Shown here: positions 34,373 to 45,900 of the stretch, in pieces
Numbering within the stretch: the first letter of the stretch is position 1
Layout: each line of letters begins with the position of its first letter
Source: Gigaspora rosea
Lineage: Eukaryota; Glomeromycota; Glomeromycetes; Diversisporales; Gigasporaceae
Direction of reading: 5' to 3'
NCBI GenBank assembly: GCA_003550325.1
Contig: QKWP01000251.1
Location: 208,750 to 272,749 of the forward strand
DNA length: 64,000 nucleotides
Translations under genes and position numbers: made by a program
Notes under the pieces: generated by a model
What the model was told of the DNA's origin: nothing
The model's input: only the letters and a program-made list of their open reading frames with translations
The model's database searches: none

Positions 34373-35312
34373 TTAGGCTACGCAAAGTTAATTTTTCGTT
34401 TTGCATAACCCGCCGACCCATTTTTCCAAAAACAAAAAAAATTTTTTTTTTTTAGTTCCTATTGTGACGAATTATTTTATTTGTTTTTTTTTATGATGTA
34501 AATAATTTTTAAATCATGTATACAAATAAGGTCATACAATGAGGCTTGGTGGCTTAGATGTTGGGAAAACCGGGTCTACAGCGTAAACGCGGTAGATACA
34601 ACGTTAACGCAGTAAATACCACGAAAAAGTTGCATTCGTCGCGTTAACGTGGTAAATGTCGCGAAAACGCGGTAATGATCCAAAATGTATATAAACCCTT
34701 CGGATTCAATAAAGCTCGATATAAGTTCCACGTCTCATTCTAAAATAACACATAATAATAAAGTGATAAACTTATCTTTTGAATTCGACTTGTAACCTTA
34801 ATAAACCTTGCGAGACTCAATTCGACGGACTGAATTGACTTGTAACTTCGTGTTGGCTTATTTTAACTCGAATTCTGCGTAGGTAAAATTGTCACGTGAT
34901 TCTGATCTGAATAGATTTTGTGTATCGTGGTTATCCCGATTTCACCTGATTATCCCATACTTCATTGTTATCACCAATCATTAGCATACCCTATCATTCC
35001 TTATCACCTTGACATCACAGTATCGTTTTGTAACATTAATCCTTTACTATTATAAACACTCTCCCATTACTATCGCATTGTTTCTCTTATCTCGTAATTG
35101 GTTGGAGCTTTAAATTGGCACTATTATCTATATTGTTTTACCGCTCTCCCAATTCAACCGTTACACTATTGTGCATTTTTGCCATTTAATTTTTTCTCCG
35201 GTGTCACCCGATGATGACCTATGACCTTAATTTGCCGGAATTACCCGTTAGGTCCGATAAAAAAAACAAAATTTTCTGATTCTATGTTATGCAAACCGAA
35301 GAAGTGGCCTTA
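34373..35312. mobile_element. TTAGGC-ended element inserted in the LTR-like repeat
   Basis: The left end TTAGGCTACGCAAAGTTAAT and following 'cgttttgcataacccgccga' match the MITEs at 31582 and 31718. The right end 'ttatgcaaaccg' plus 'aagtggccttag' is the complementary terminus. About 940 bp. The interior has 'acgcggtaaat' repeats (34575-34675) and an AATAAAG signal, itself LTR-like, so this may be a composite. Confidence 0.5.
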
Positions 35313-35384
35313 GATGTGGACATGAATTAATTTAGGCCGCACTAAGTTGATTTTTCTTTAAAAAAAAAAAAAAAACTCCGACTC

Positions 35385-35480
35385 ACAAAACTAGATAGAG
35401 TAGATTAGTTAGTATAGTTATGATCTTTAGACGTAGGGTACACTTTTCACCCTCACAACGTACAATCCTGTGCAATAAGT
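35385..35480 (+). mobile_element. LTR-like fossil, copy 1, remaining part
   Basis: 'gtagattagttagtatagtt' and 'gatctttagacgtagggtac' match 36420-36490 of copy 2. This is the continuation of the sequence interrupted at 34372. Confidence 0.45.
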
Positions 35481-35763
35481 TGTTGCATAAAATCCGTGCA
35501 ATAAATGCATGTTCGTACGTTGTTACAGTATAATGTCACGTCGAATTTCTTTTTTTATTATTCTATCCTCATTTCCATTTTTAGTCGTTTATTTTTAGTC
35601 ATGTATATTTAGTAAGACTTGACATAGTTGACATAGCTCCCCGAATATAGTACTGTAGTTTCTTAGTATAGTCAATTCAATCATTACCAGTTGCACCCAG
35701 ATTAGGAAATTTTGATAAGTTTGATTTATCTGATTTAATGATATATCTAATTTATCTGATGTA

Positions 35764-36005
35764 TCGAATATGGGGTCTTTGCCTTGAAAATGGACTATGT
35801 AGATCTTATGGATAAAAATTAAAGTTTCTAGCCACCCAGTAATCCAATTCAAATAAACCTTTTTTTATTTTGTAAAACTCACTAAGCTCTACAAAATAAA
35901 ACAAAGTTTAGTTGAATTGGATTACTGGGCAGCTAGAAATTTTAATTTTGATTCATAAGATCTACATAGTCCCATAAGGCCATTTTCAAGGCAAAGACCC
36001 CATAT
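35764..36005. mobile_element. Foldback element, about 240 bp
   Basis: Arms of about 110 bp: ATATGGGGTCTTTGCCTTGA at the left and TCAAGGCAAAGACCCCATAT at the right, pairing through 'gtagatcttatggat' and 'cagtaatccaattcaa' to a centre near 35880. Some mismatches and small indels. The 85-codon minus frame spanning the left arm is not a gene. Confidence 0.8.
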
Positions 36006-36500
36006 ATCAAATATATACCGAATTAGTTTAATTCATTGAACTTGATAACTTGTTGGAACAAGTAAGAGTAGTAGAAGTAGCGAACCAGTTAATTAATTGA
36101 CTCAGTAATGCAAAAAGTATAAATACGATGTCTTTGTCTATACCATAAAGTAACTCAGTCGAGTTCGGAAACTTCAAGCTTAGGAAAAAGCTCAGATAGA
36201 GTTTAACGTCGTTGAGTGATAACTTCCAAAATTTGAGTAGAAGTGTTAGCTCAAGTAATTATCACAAAAGATCCTTATAGGTAAATTAATATAAAAGTCC
36301 AAATCCCGTGACCTCATATTAGAACCTCGTGACATAATTTAGAGCTCTATTCGACCCTGACCAAGTCTATCCATGCCTCAATCGAAGCCTTACCGTTACC
36401 GTTATTAGGGTTGAGTTAAGAGTAGTTTAGTTGGTTATATTAGTGCGCAGTTGCGATCTTTAGACTTAGGGTATATTTTACCCTCAAAACGGGCGTAACC
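36005..36500 (+). mobile_element. LTR-like fossil, copy 2
   Basis: Direct-orientation partner of 33705-34372 plus 35385-35480. Fragmentary and diverged; no gag or pol sequence between the two copies that I can recognise. Confidence 0.45.
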
Positions 36501-37030
36501 ACGTAAATATTAGCAGTGTAATAAGAATATAAGGAAACCCTTGATGGACTCAACAAAAATGGAGCTCTTGAGTGAAAAGTTCCAGAATAATGCCCTTAAT
36601 GTGTATGTAACCTAATGAAAGTTATGAATCTCTTGTCACTGTGCTCATTTGCCATTTATTTAGAGCTAACCGTTCTCTAGGTCTTCAAAAACATCTTTTA
36701 ATATCTTCTGACTCATAAATTTTAATTGGAAACCGTTACTATTGAATTTTACTACAAAAGAACCTAAATTTATCGACTCTAAATTAATAATAATGAGTTA
36801 AAAAGGCAACATACATTCACTTATATAAAGGTTTGTTTAGAAATATTAATTTGCAAATAAATTTACTGCGGCATTATAAAGTAATTTTATTTCTTAAAAA
36901 AATTTAATTTTTCTTAATTTTAAAAAATTTTTTCAATGCATTTTCTTTAGCATTTTTTTTTGCTTAATTCTTTTTAAGTTCATATATATAAATATTGTAA
37001 TTTTAATTTCTTTTTTCTTTCTTTATTTAT
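36501..37030. other. Gene-free AT-rich sequence
   Basis: Nothing recognised. The last part is pyrimidine-rich on the plus strand up to 'tttgcaaaaaag' just before the next open frame, so it could serve as a splice acceptor. Confidence 0.35.
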
Positions 37031-37102
37031 TTGCAAAAAAGGTCGCTTTTGTCCATTGGACGTTTAGTCTTAAAAAAGAATCACTTCAATTTAATTAATA
37101 AC

Positions 37103-37351
37103 ATGAACAATATGTTTGAATATGTGATAATTATTATGAAAGAGATTACAAATTTTCGGAAGCAATTGTTATTAGAGGTGGAATCGATGAATAATGAAAC
37201 ATCTAAAAACCTTTGCAAGTTATTCAGAAATGGTTACAATCATTTATTGTCAAGAGTTATTTTATATAAAAAGTTTGCCAAAAATATATGTAAAATAATA
37301 AATAACACAATAAACTCTGATGCACTTCAAAAAAAATTTAACAGCCTTTAA
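37103..37351 (+). CDS. Hypothetical open frame, possibly an exon
   Basis: I do not recognise this. From the ATG at 37103 the frame encodes 82 aa, Asn/Lys-rich with predicted helical character (MNNMFEYVIIIMKEITNF...). The frame stays open upstream to 37031 without an ATG, after a pyrimidine-rich stretch ending in AG, so it might be an internal exon. It has no transmembrane signature and no neighbour in the same direction. Equally likely a chance frame in AT-rich DNA. Confidence 0.2.
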   Translation: MNNMFEYVIIIMKEITNFRKQLLLEVESMNNETSKNLCKLFRNGYNHLLSRVILYKKFAKNICKIINNTINSDALQKKFNSL

Positions 37352-37864
37352 TAGCATTAAATAATGGATTTAAAGACATTAATACTTTATATTTTATTTT
37401 TTCTAGTAATGAGATAGAATTTATTTTTATTGCAGAGAAACCTAAAAATTGGAACGCAACCATTATACCAATAGCAAGTAAAAAAAATGCTGAAGATAGG
37501 AAAAAAATAAAATTAAATGAATGTCTAGTTTATTCCACAATCAGGTTAAACATTAAGAAAACAATGAAATATTTAAACCTCCAGGGCACTTCCAATAACT
37601 TCATACTCTTGTAATGTAGTGAAATCCAAAATTTACAATTAGCATCATACGACTAGTTTGACTTCATAATATATAGCTTTGAAAGACCATCACTTAACAA
37701 TTTAGAAATTTAAAGACAGACTCAAGTTTCTGAAATCTTTTTTTTTTATATTTGGAAATTTACAAAAATAGATGATTATATACAAAGTTTGTTAACAGTT
37801 AAATATAGAAAAATGATAGTAATAATAAGCAAATAATAAGTAAATAAAAGTAAATCATGATAAG

Positions 37865-38625
37865 GAAATTATTACTTACAGTATCTGCGCCAGCTCCGAA
37901 TGCTTCTAACAAATTATTTCTGATCTATGAAATCTAATTACTGTTTTTTTTTAAATAGGTATTTGCCATATTTCTGATTATTAGAACATAATTTCTCAAG
38001 AATGTTTAACTAACATGAAGAACATGAAACTTTCAATGAATGCTTTGAAGACTTTATTCTCTTCTTCAACCAGTTCGGGAATCGAATATGTACGTTCACC
38101 AGTGGATACTGTCGAAATAATATCACTCAAAATGCATGAAACTACGCAGAAAAATCTGTTTTTAGAGTCCAATTATCGTTAGTGTTATTGTTTGAAGAAC
38201 TTTGCTTTCCAAGGAATTGCCAGTGTCGACTTAATTCTTCAAACAATATATTTGAGACTTTACAGTAGCATCCATAAAATTAGGTATTAATAATTCCTTA
38301 GTAAAGAATTTCTATTATACCTCCAACTTTTATAAACATCATTACTCTGACCCCTGTCCGTAAAATCCTATTTCATCTTGACCTTGTGAATCAGGGACCT
38401 CATTAAATATTTAGAAGATAGAATTTTATCAATATATTCCAGTTGTGATGGAATGATACGCCTCTGTCCATTAAACATTATTTCACAGATAACTTCATAT
38501 TTTGACAACATTGAGTATAGAACTTTTTTAAATCGCAAAAGGCGATATTATGAAGGTTTGCAATGATTGGTAAAGGCAATAGACAGGGAATGGATGGGAG
38601 CGAGTCAATAAAAATTAAAACATAA
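37865..38625 (-). pseudogene. Decayed cytochrome P450, N-terminal part to I-helix
   Basis: Three-frame reading of the minus strand gives an ordered series of P450 features: a proline-rich hinge and PIIANLHNI (38590-38550, like the GNLHN of many P450s); KYEVICEIMFNGQRRII and SQLEYIDKIL (38500-38410, beta-1 region); KFFTKELLIPNF (about 38320-38280); DIISTVSTGERTYSIPEL then EEENKVFKAF (about 38125-38060); and NNLLEAFGAGADT (37920-37880), the I-helix AG.DT oxygen-activation motif, ending at a good GTAAGT donor. At least three frameshifts and several stops separate the pieces. The K-helix and heme-loop part is missing or unrecognisable; 'KCPGG' near 37585 is a weak candidate. The order and spacing fit a host P450 (haem monooxygenase, normally ER-anchored) that has died. 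Confidence 0.7.
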
Positions 38626-38713
38626 GTAGCGAAAATTAGGACACAAAGGCTTTAATAATTTTTTGAATAATCATTTTGAATTATATGTACTTGTGCAGTA
38701 AGGAATTTAATTA

Positions 38714-40310
38714 TTTGTCAAAAATCAAAACTAAACCTTTGTGTTTTTTTGGAGACACATGTATATCGTGTACCAACTTGATAGGGAAAAGTATAAATAT
38801 GCTAAAGTCTAGATTTAGCCATAAAAAACTAATTCTAAATATCAATTTTATTAGGTCTTTTTATTTGCTTTTTTTCAGCAAACCGTTACATTTAGTATTG
38901 AGTTCACTAATACTAATACGTACATCTTTACATAAATGTAGAATCTGTAAAGATCGTTAACTCGATCAATTTCCATATGAATATGGGTTTGCAATAATGA
39001 ACACGCATTATTTTTAATTTGCAAATAATCATGTGCAATGTGGCCCACGAACACCTCAATGATTGAAAATAATTTGTCAATTTTATGTTATATAAACCAA
39101 GAAATTTTCAGACTCAGAAGCTTTGATCAAACAATACAATTATTGTTTATATAAATTTACTCGTGAGAATGAACAATTCTAATAAACGGCTACGGCACAA
39201 GTTAAGCAATTTTTCTCTGCCATAGAATAGAATAATATATTTTTAGAGTTAAATTCATGGCTTTAATAAGTGCATACAGTACAATTAGCAAAAAGCCAAA
39301 AACCATACTACGTATTAATTGTATTAATTAAGAGGTTTTAATAATAAGGAATTCTCATTATGTTTTTGTGCTATATTGTCATTTCGTCATACAATTGAAT
39401 CAGCATGTTAAAGTAGCTATATAAGTAAACTTACATTTGGTTTTGCTTAATTACCAAACATCAAATAACTGCATACGATCACAAGGATGTAGAAAATTGC
39501 GATCCATTCATAAATTACGTTTGTCATTGTTTGAACATATTTATTGAAATAAAATTTAAATTTGAAAAGCTTACCAGCTCATGTATTAAATAAGTAAATA
39601 AGACTTTAGCAAGTTTTCTGTAGAACAATTAATTTATTACTTTTAGAAAGACATGTTGAATCTAACTTATTTAGAATTTTTTTTTTAAAATAACATCATC
39701 TGACTGACAAGGTCTATTTTTGCATAAATAAATATAGAGTATAAGTTCCAATAATAAACAAATTTTAATCATTAAATCATTAAATCTACCTTGTTTACAT
39801 AAGAATAAAAAAACAATTATTGCTTTAATTAGTGATAAGTGACACTATGTCAAGATTTAAAAGATCTTCGTGTACGAAAATTTCGAAAAATAAAATACTG
39901 TTGCCATATTTTTGATTATCATTTTTTAAAGGTAATTTATTAATGCATAATTGTCAAGGTCATGAGACTCGTACATTTGCAATGACATATAAAAGAAACG
40001 CCCTTCCTTTAAACATAACATATCATAATATATAAAAAAAAACAATCATCCTTTAACATAGCACATTATAATATATATATATATAAGTCCATCCTTTACA
40101 ATAATATAATATAAAAGAAATAAAGCAACTCTATGAAATTGGTTAAATATTTACTGTAAAATTAAACATCCCGAAATCAAGAACTTATCGAATTCGGTCG
40201 AATAATGTCCGTTCCAGGTACAGTCATCTTCATACATCAACAAATAAAAAGGCTTCTTTTTCTTTTAACAATTTTTGAGTTAACAAAAAAAAAAAAAGAA
40301 AAGAAATGAT
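38714..40310. other. 3' flank of gene 3
   Basis: Gene-free in my reading; closely matches 55470-57263 except for the MITE at 56445-56588, whose empty site is 39655-39662. The 94-codon plus frame at 38676-38960 is not kept in the duplicate, which has indels that break it. Confidence 0.6.
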
Positions 40311-42269
40311 TTATAAATCGTTAGAAATCTCATGCAAATCTAATTTGTTTGTTATCTCTTGCGTATTGATGGGTTTGCTGGTGTACATGTGATTTGGATG
40401 CTTTGGTGATTCAACATTAAGTTTAATTTTATCGGCTTCCAAGAATTGTTTTTTGATTTCATTATTATTATCCTTACTCATCTCGTAAAGCCAATAACCA
40501 ATTACGTTACAAAGAACAGTTGCCGTGGGTCGTTTATTTTGATCCTGGTCCATGCATTCCTTAACCAATTCAACGTAACAATCAGGTACGTGTATTCCCT
40601 TATCAAATTCTGGTCTTTTTCCCTGGCAAATTTTTACTGAAAGATTAGTGTTGAAAGATTCACCATCAAATGCTCTTCTTCCAGTTGAAACCTCATACAT
40701 AATGACTCCAAAGCTGTAGATATCTGCCGCTTGCGTGTATGCATGACCCATTAGGACTTCGGGTGCTACATATGGAATAATACCACTAATTTCTTTTTTT
40801 AGATTCATATTAGATGATGATGAAAGACCTAAATCTGTAATGTAAGCACTATGTAAATGATCTTGCAAGATATTTCCGGAATGTAAATCTCGATGAATCA
40901 ATTCTTGAGAATGGATTGATTCAAGGTCTGAAGCGATACTATACAACACATTCAATTTATCTTTCCATTTCATTTGCGCTACCACCTCAAGATTTTGACG
41001 CAAGGAGCCTTCACTCGCATATTTCAAAACAATAATATAATTGTTAGTTTCATCGTCTCTTGATATTCCATAGCATTTTAAGAATGATGGATTTTCGTAT
41101 CCGATCTCACAATATGTTTTCAACTATAATTAAATAAAAACAAAACATTAGTATTAATTATTTCATTAATAAATTCTTAATTGCATTAATATTACCTCTT
41201 CGACAAATTCTTGATTACATTCATTTGAACCATGAATCAATTTAAGTGCAATACTTGTCCGATAATTTCTATTTTTATCATCCCAAATCGCAACATATAC
41301 AGTAGCGAAACCACCTTCTCCTATTTCTTCTATACCTTGAAATTCGTTATAAGGAATCCATGATAGCTGATACTTTTCATCGTCTAATATTTTTTTCAAA
41401 CTACCTTCAATGTTCTCATTTGATAATTTGTTTATCTTATTTACACCTCTTTCTATTCGATACAAATGATTTGCCCGCTGTATATCTCTCGGTACACCGA
41501 TTCCATTTAGATAACAGTCACCAACTTGTAATATTGCGTTAACTTCTCCCATATCTGCAGCTTTTTTAAAATATTCAAAGGCTTTTTTCTCATCTTTGTC
41601 AACTCCATCTCCATGCAAATAACAATCACCAGTTTCACCTGTTCCAATAGGGCTCCCCATTTCTGCAGATTTTTGATAATAAATAAATGCCATACGATCA
41701 TCTAATTCAACTCCAATTCCATTTCGATAGTAATATCCAACGCAAAATGCACCATTAGTGTTCCCCATTTCTGCAGATTTTTGATAATAAATGAATGCCT
41801 TACGATAATCATTTTCAACTCCAGTTCCATCATTGTAACAGACACCGAGGAAATATATTCCGCGAGAATCATTCATCTCCGCTAATATTTGGTAATAATT
41901 GAATGCTTTGTGTTCATCCTTTTCAACCCATTTACCATAATGATAGCAATTTGCAAGAACGAGTTGAATCGTTGGATTGGTTTGATAATCTAAGCAAAAA
42001 TTGATAATATTAACAGGATTTTGCTTGTTCTTTATTAGAAATTGTTCTAACGTCTCAAGAATTTGATGAGAAGGTTTGCCTTTCAAACTTTCTTCATTAT
42101 AAAGATTGCACATTTCTTTAACAATTTCATTTCGAAAATCTTGTGAAAGATTCTGTAAATTGTTATCTTCTAAATACAATTGGGTAATATTGTTGGTTAT
42201 TTGAGTAATATCTGATGAACTGTTGATTTTTTCCGGCTGTTTTTCAAATATATTATTGTAATTTGACAT
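40311..42269 (-). CDS. Sel1-repeat/TKL kinase (gene 3)
   Basis: Two exons, 42269-41196 and 41123-40311, with a 72-bp GT-AG intron at phase 0 (QEFVEE|LKTYC); 628 aa. Residues 1-98 are a helical, non-Sel1 region. Five Sel1-like repeats follow (about 100-270), more diverged than those of genes 1-2. The kinase domain has Gly loop IGEGGFATV at 316-324, Lys343, HRDLHSGN from 435, DLG at 455-457 and APE at 478-480: all catalytic residues except the DFG Phe. The tail contains PKHPNHMYTSKPINTQEI. I chose the ATG at 42269 (MSNYNNIF) because it opens the protein in all three array paralogues and has A at -3; in this copy an in-frame upstream ATG would add MINMSSYATH... residues. Likely a signalling kinase with a docking solenoid; partners unknown. 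Confidence 0.92.
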
Positions 42270-42985
42270 TGTGTCGCAAGAAAAGTGTGTTACTGCATGC
42301 GTAGCGTAACTCGACATGTTAATCATAGCCTTAATTATCCTTTTCAAAAAAAGAAGAAGAAACACTGTTTTTATCTATTTTAGTGTTAGAAATTATTATA
42401 TTTTATACAACAGGGTCAATCCTGCATGTAGACTACTTGAGAACAACATTAACAATGGGTTTAATTGAGATGTTTGTTTCAGACAACCATTGGTTTTTTT
42501 CAATAATGGATAGAAATTGTCAACTCCCGACACTAGTAATGTCTAAATCTCGTTAAACTTTTCCTTATTATGTATTGATTTGTATCAAAATATAAAATAT
42601 AAACCAAATGCTTTAATTATATTACTTTAATAATTTAATTAAGATACATATATCTACGAAGAAGTAATTTTGCTACTTTAATAATATTGAATTCTATTTC
42701 ATCAAAGAACATTCTCACTACTTTGTTTCATTTTGCAAATATTTGTTATAAAAGCTTTCAGAATAATAAATTTCCGAGACTACATAAGTGTATTATAACA
42801 ATATACCCGAATAGTCATTTTCATTAAGAAAATATATTAACCTCTTTTAAAATCTAATCTAGGCATATCATCCGACTTTGATGATCAGATACATGAAATT
42901 TTAAGTCTTGAAAATTACATTAAAAAAAATTATGTCTCATATCTATTACTCTCAAATATGTAATTGTAACATTATTTGGAGAAAT
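42270..42985. other. 5' flank of gene 3
   Basis: No gene. From 42361 it matches 52800 onward. Only about 90 bp separate the start codon from the duplicated flank, whereas in unit b the same points are 3.5 kb apart. Confidence 0.5.
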
Positions 42986-43508
42986 GGACACAACAAATAT
43001 TAAAACTACAAATTATAATGATGTCGCCACAAATGCTGATGGTAATATTCCTGCATATGTACTGTAATGATAACTCAGGGGCGATAACCAAAAAACTCTA
43101 AATGATAACAGACTGAAAATAATTGCAATTTAAAGTTGATGACAATTTATATAATGTTGACCATATTTTTGAGACACAAATATCACTTTATCTCAATGGT
43201 TTCGAAGAAGTTCGTAAAAAGCTATGTCTCGGTATAATGTCAAATCTCGATGGACTTAAAATTTTATTACAGTAATAATGAAAATAATTTGCGATTCCTT
43301 AATAAAGACATTAATAACGCAAAAAGAGTAATATTCACCAATAACAATATGCGAAAAGCGGCAAATACCATGATGCAGTTAGAGTTATCTAATTATGGTG
43401 ATGTTTACAACTTTTTTTCCGAGAACTGTAAATACGTGACAATTTTATGCGCAAAGTCACAAAAATTGCCGACAATTCATAGATCAATGACTTTTTTTTT
43501 TTACATAT
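42986..43508 (+). pseudogene. Relic open frame, copy 1 (unknown family)
   Basis: Reads MDTTNIKTTNYNDVATNADG, then stops; further pieces in other frames read SLNGFEEVRKKLC, and from 43253 FYYSNNENNLRFLNKDINNA through ENCKYVTILCAK. The pieces keep a protein-like, non-repetitive composition and lie in the same order in the second copy at 53302-53812, but both copies are interrupted by stops and frameshifts. Either a dead gene or a gene with introns I cannot place. No family recognised. Confidence 0.35.
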
Positions 43509-43509
43509 A

Positions 43510-45208
43510 AGAGAAACATTAATATCGAAATTTCCTTCAGGGATATCTCACACTCAGAATACGGAACTTTACAAATAAAAAGCATTAATTGTCACTTACA
43601 TCGAAATTTCCTTCAATGATATCTCACACTCAAAATACAAACTTTACAAATAAAACGTTACCTCTTGACGAACCACCTCTTAATAAGGCCACACCAATTT
43701 TATTCTATGTTTGACATAACCCATTTTTAAATTTTAGACATAGAATAACACTAATTTAACCAACCAAATTGCAGTATCGGCTTTTGACATTTTTTATATT
43801 TGTTCAGCCAATAGAATCGCTGTTTTTTTTTTTTGTTGATGTTGATTTTTTTCTCCCCTCCCTCCCCCCTTCTTTTGTAAATATTTATGTTATGATAAAA
43901 AAACAATTTGGAGTGGTCTAACTCTTCTATCATGCAATTGCTATATATCTTTATATGACATTTTCTATAACATTAAATCTGGTGTTTTAATTTTGGTTTA
44001 AATATTTATATTTGCCAATAATAATTATTAGCTTTCTGATTTCGAAATAAATTAGTGATCAATAAACCTATTTATTTTTATTTATAAGCTTATTTATATT
44101 GTAATGAATACTTTTACGAGGGATAAAGTTTATATTAAAATATACAGTCCCTACAAAAACGGTCGATCCGTATTTTATATTACATGTCCTTTCCGTAAAT
44201 TTTGCATACTCGGCTTATCTATGTTGCAGATTCACGGAATTTTCACAAAAAGTATGGAGAAATAACAGAAATATTAGGAAAAATTTTTTACAGGGAGTAT
44301 GTAATTTATAATTTTATACATTATACATTTAAATAAAAAATTATTAAAAAAAATTCTATAAAAAGGAGATTCTATTTCCTTCTATTTTTACTTGGTTATT
44401 ATGAATAGCCACATATCATTATAATTAATTGGCTTACAGATCATGTGCAATGTGGCTGGAGAACACCTTTAATTTTGTTCTCGAAAAAAAAAAATCCGTG
44501 TTGCTGGGTTATTCTATCAATTTTATGTTATATAATCTAGAAGTTTCAAACTCAGTAACTTTGACTTCAAAAATACATTCATTGTCAATATTAATATATC
44601 CGAGAAATGAACAATCCTAATCGACAACTACGGTCTAAACTAAGATAATTCTTTATCCATAAAGTGATATATTTCTAGAGTCAAATTTATGGGTCTAATG
44701 AATGCATACTAATGCTATAAGTCGAAATACTCTATTTGGTCAAATATTTAGACAATTAAATGTTCGACATGGCATTATTTTTTGCTAAAATGTCAAAATT
44801 CAAATTTGACTAAATGTCTAAATGCTTGACGAAATAAAATTCATGACTAAATGTCTAAATATAGATATATAATAATTGGATACAACAATGAAAAACGATT
44901 CTTATTCTATAATTCTGAATCTATCTATACCAGGAACGGAGTGATATGTAATATCACGAAGTATATGGTTCAACTTTAAGTTGATTCAGTCTACTTCGAT
45001 ATAAAATTTCGTATATTTAAAATCCATTTAATATATACTGAATAATTTTAATATAATATAATTTAGGTTAATTTGTTTGTAGCCTTGGCTGCATGTAGCC
45101 GTATCAAAATTTTACTAGGGTAACCCTGTCGTGTTACTAAATAAAAATGCTCTTTACTATAATTCTATAACTCTGATGCTAACTCTAACCCTAACCTAAG
45201 TCTAATTT
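43510..45208. other. Rest of unit a 5' flank
   Basis: Duplicated at 53814-55470. It contains a short C/T-rich stretch ('ctcccctccctccccccttc', near 43853), a 'taccaggaacggagtgatat' dispersed phrase (44930) and 'ctaaatgtctaaat' repeats (44740-44870). No gene seen. Confidence 0.5.
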
Positions 45209-45299
45209 AATCAATTATTTTAATAGTACTGCTACATGTAGCCCCCTGCTACAAAACGTTTAATTCTATAATTTAAATAAATAATATTTTAACTCAAAA

Positions 45300-45900
45300 A
45301 TTTTTTATGTAAACATAATTTAGACGTTTCGATACTATTTAGACATTTCGATACTATTTAAACATTTCGATACTATTTAGATATTTTGACAACATTTCGA
45401 CACTGTTTAGACATTTCGACACTATTTAGACATCTCAATACTATTTAGAGTTTTGACATCAATTTAGAATTATTATTGCTCGTCTTGTGGTGTGCCCCTT
45501 CCTCGCAAACAACAGTTGTGACCAACCTTTCTACCTACAGTCACGTCCTTCTATGCGGAACAAGCCGCACGACGTCACGTGAGCAGATCTTTTCGAGCAT
45601 AGCATTTCGACCTCTTTGTTTGTTTCCTCTTTTCTTTTTCGTGAAAAGTCCAGTGACTTTGTAGTAGTGTATCGCCCCTTTCCCTTAACCCCTCTCTTCT
45701 TCCTCTTCTTCTTCTTTTTTTTTTTTCTTTTTAGGCGTGGTGGGGGGAGAACAAAGAGATCGATGCAGATCATTAGGTTACCCAAATACCATTTCGTCAG
45801 TGATCTGCTGTCACATGGAAAATCCGGTGACTCGCAATAATGCCTTGTGACTTCGTAGCGGCATTAATTTAGAATTTTGACATACTAATGTTGAAAGTCG
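45300..45900. repeat. ATTTCGACACTATTTAGAC repeat and a GC-richer block
   Basis: At 45320-45460 'catttcgatactatttagac' is repeated six or seven times in tandem. It is followed by a GC-richer, pyrimidine-rich block (45475-45850) absent from the other units. Overlapping frames of 62-84 codons on both strands in this block have no recognisable content. Confidence 0.55.

Larger units (their letters stand above)
38714..45208. repeat. Tandem duplication unit a (carries gene 3)
   Basis: A 6.5-kb unit in the order 3' flank, gene 3, 5' flank. Its 3' flank and gene match 55470-59230, and its 5' flank (42361-45208) matches 52800-55470. It begins 'tttgtcaaaaatcaaaacta' and ends near 'aaccctaacctaagtctaattt'. 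Confidence 0.85.

Noticed and set aside
34541-34615. Possible tRNA ('gaggcttggtggcttagatg')
   Set aside because: No matching acceptor stem, anticodon arm or T-loop GTTCRANNC in register. Scanning for T-loop sequences found no tRNA elsewhere either.
38676-38960. 94-codon frame with CFFGDTCISC and CRICKDR cysteine pairs, suggestive of a zinc-binding protein
   Set aside because: The close duplicate at 55470-55700 has indels that are not multiples of three, so the frame is not maintained.
45181-45205. Telomere-like CTAACCCTAACC text, also at 55440
   Set aside because: Only two or three units at a duplication junction, with no longer array; not a telomere or a clear interstitial telomeric repeat.
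45476-45840. Frames of 62-84 codons on both strands in a GC-richer block
   Set aside because: Low-complexity pyrimidine tract, frames overlap on both strands, no recognised domain.
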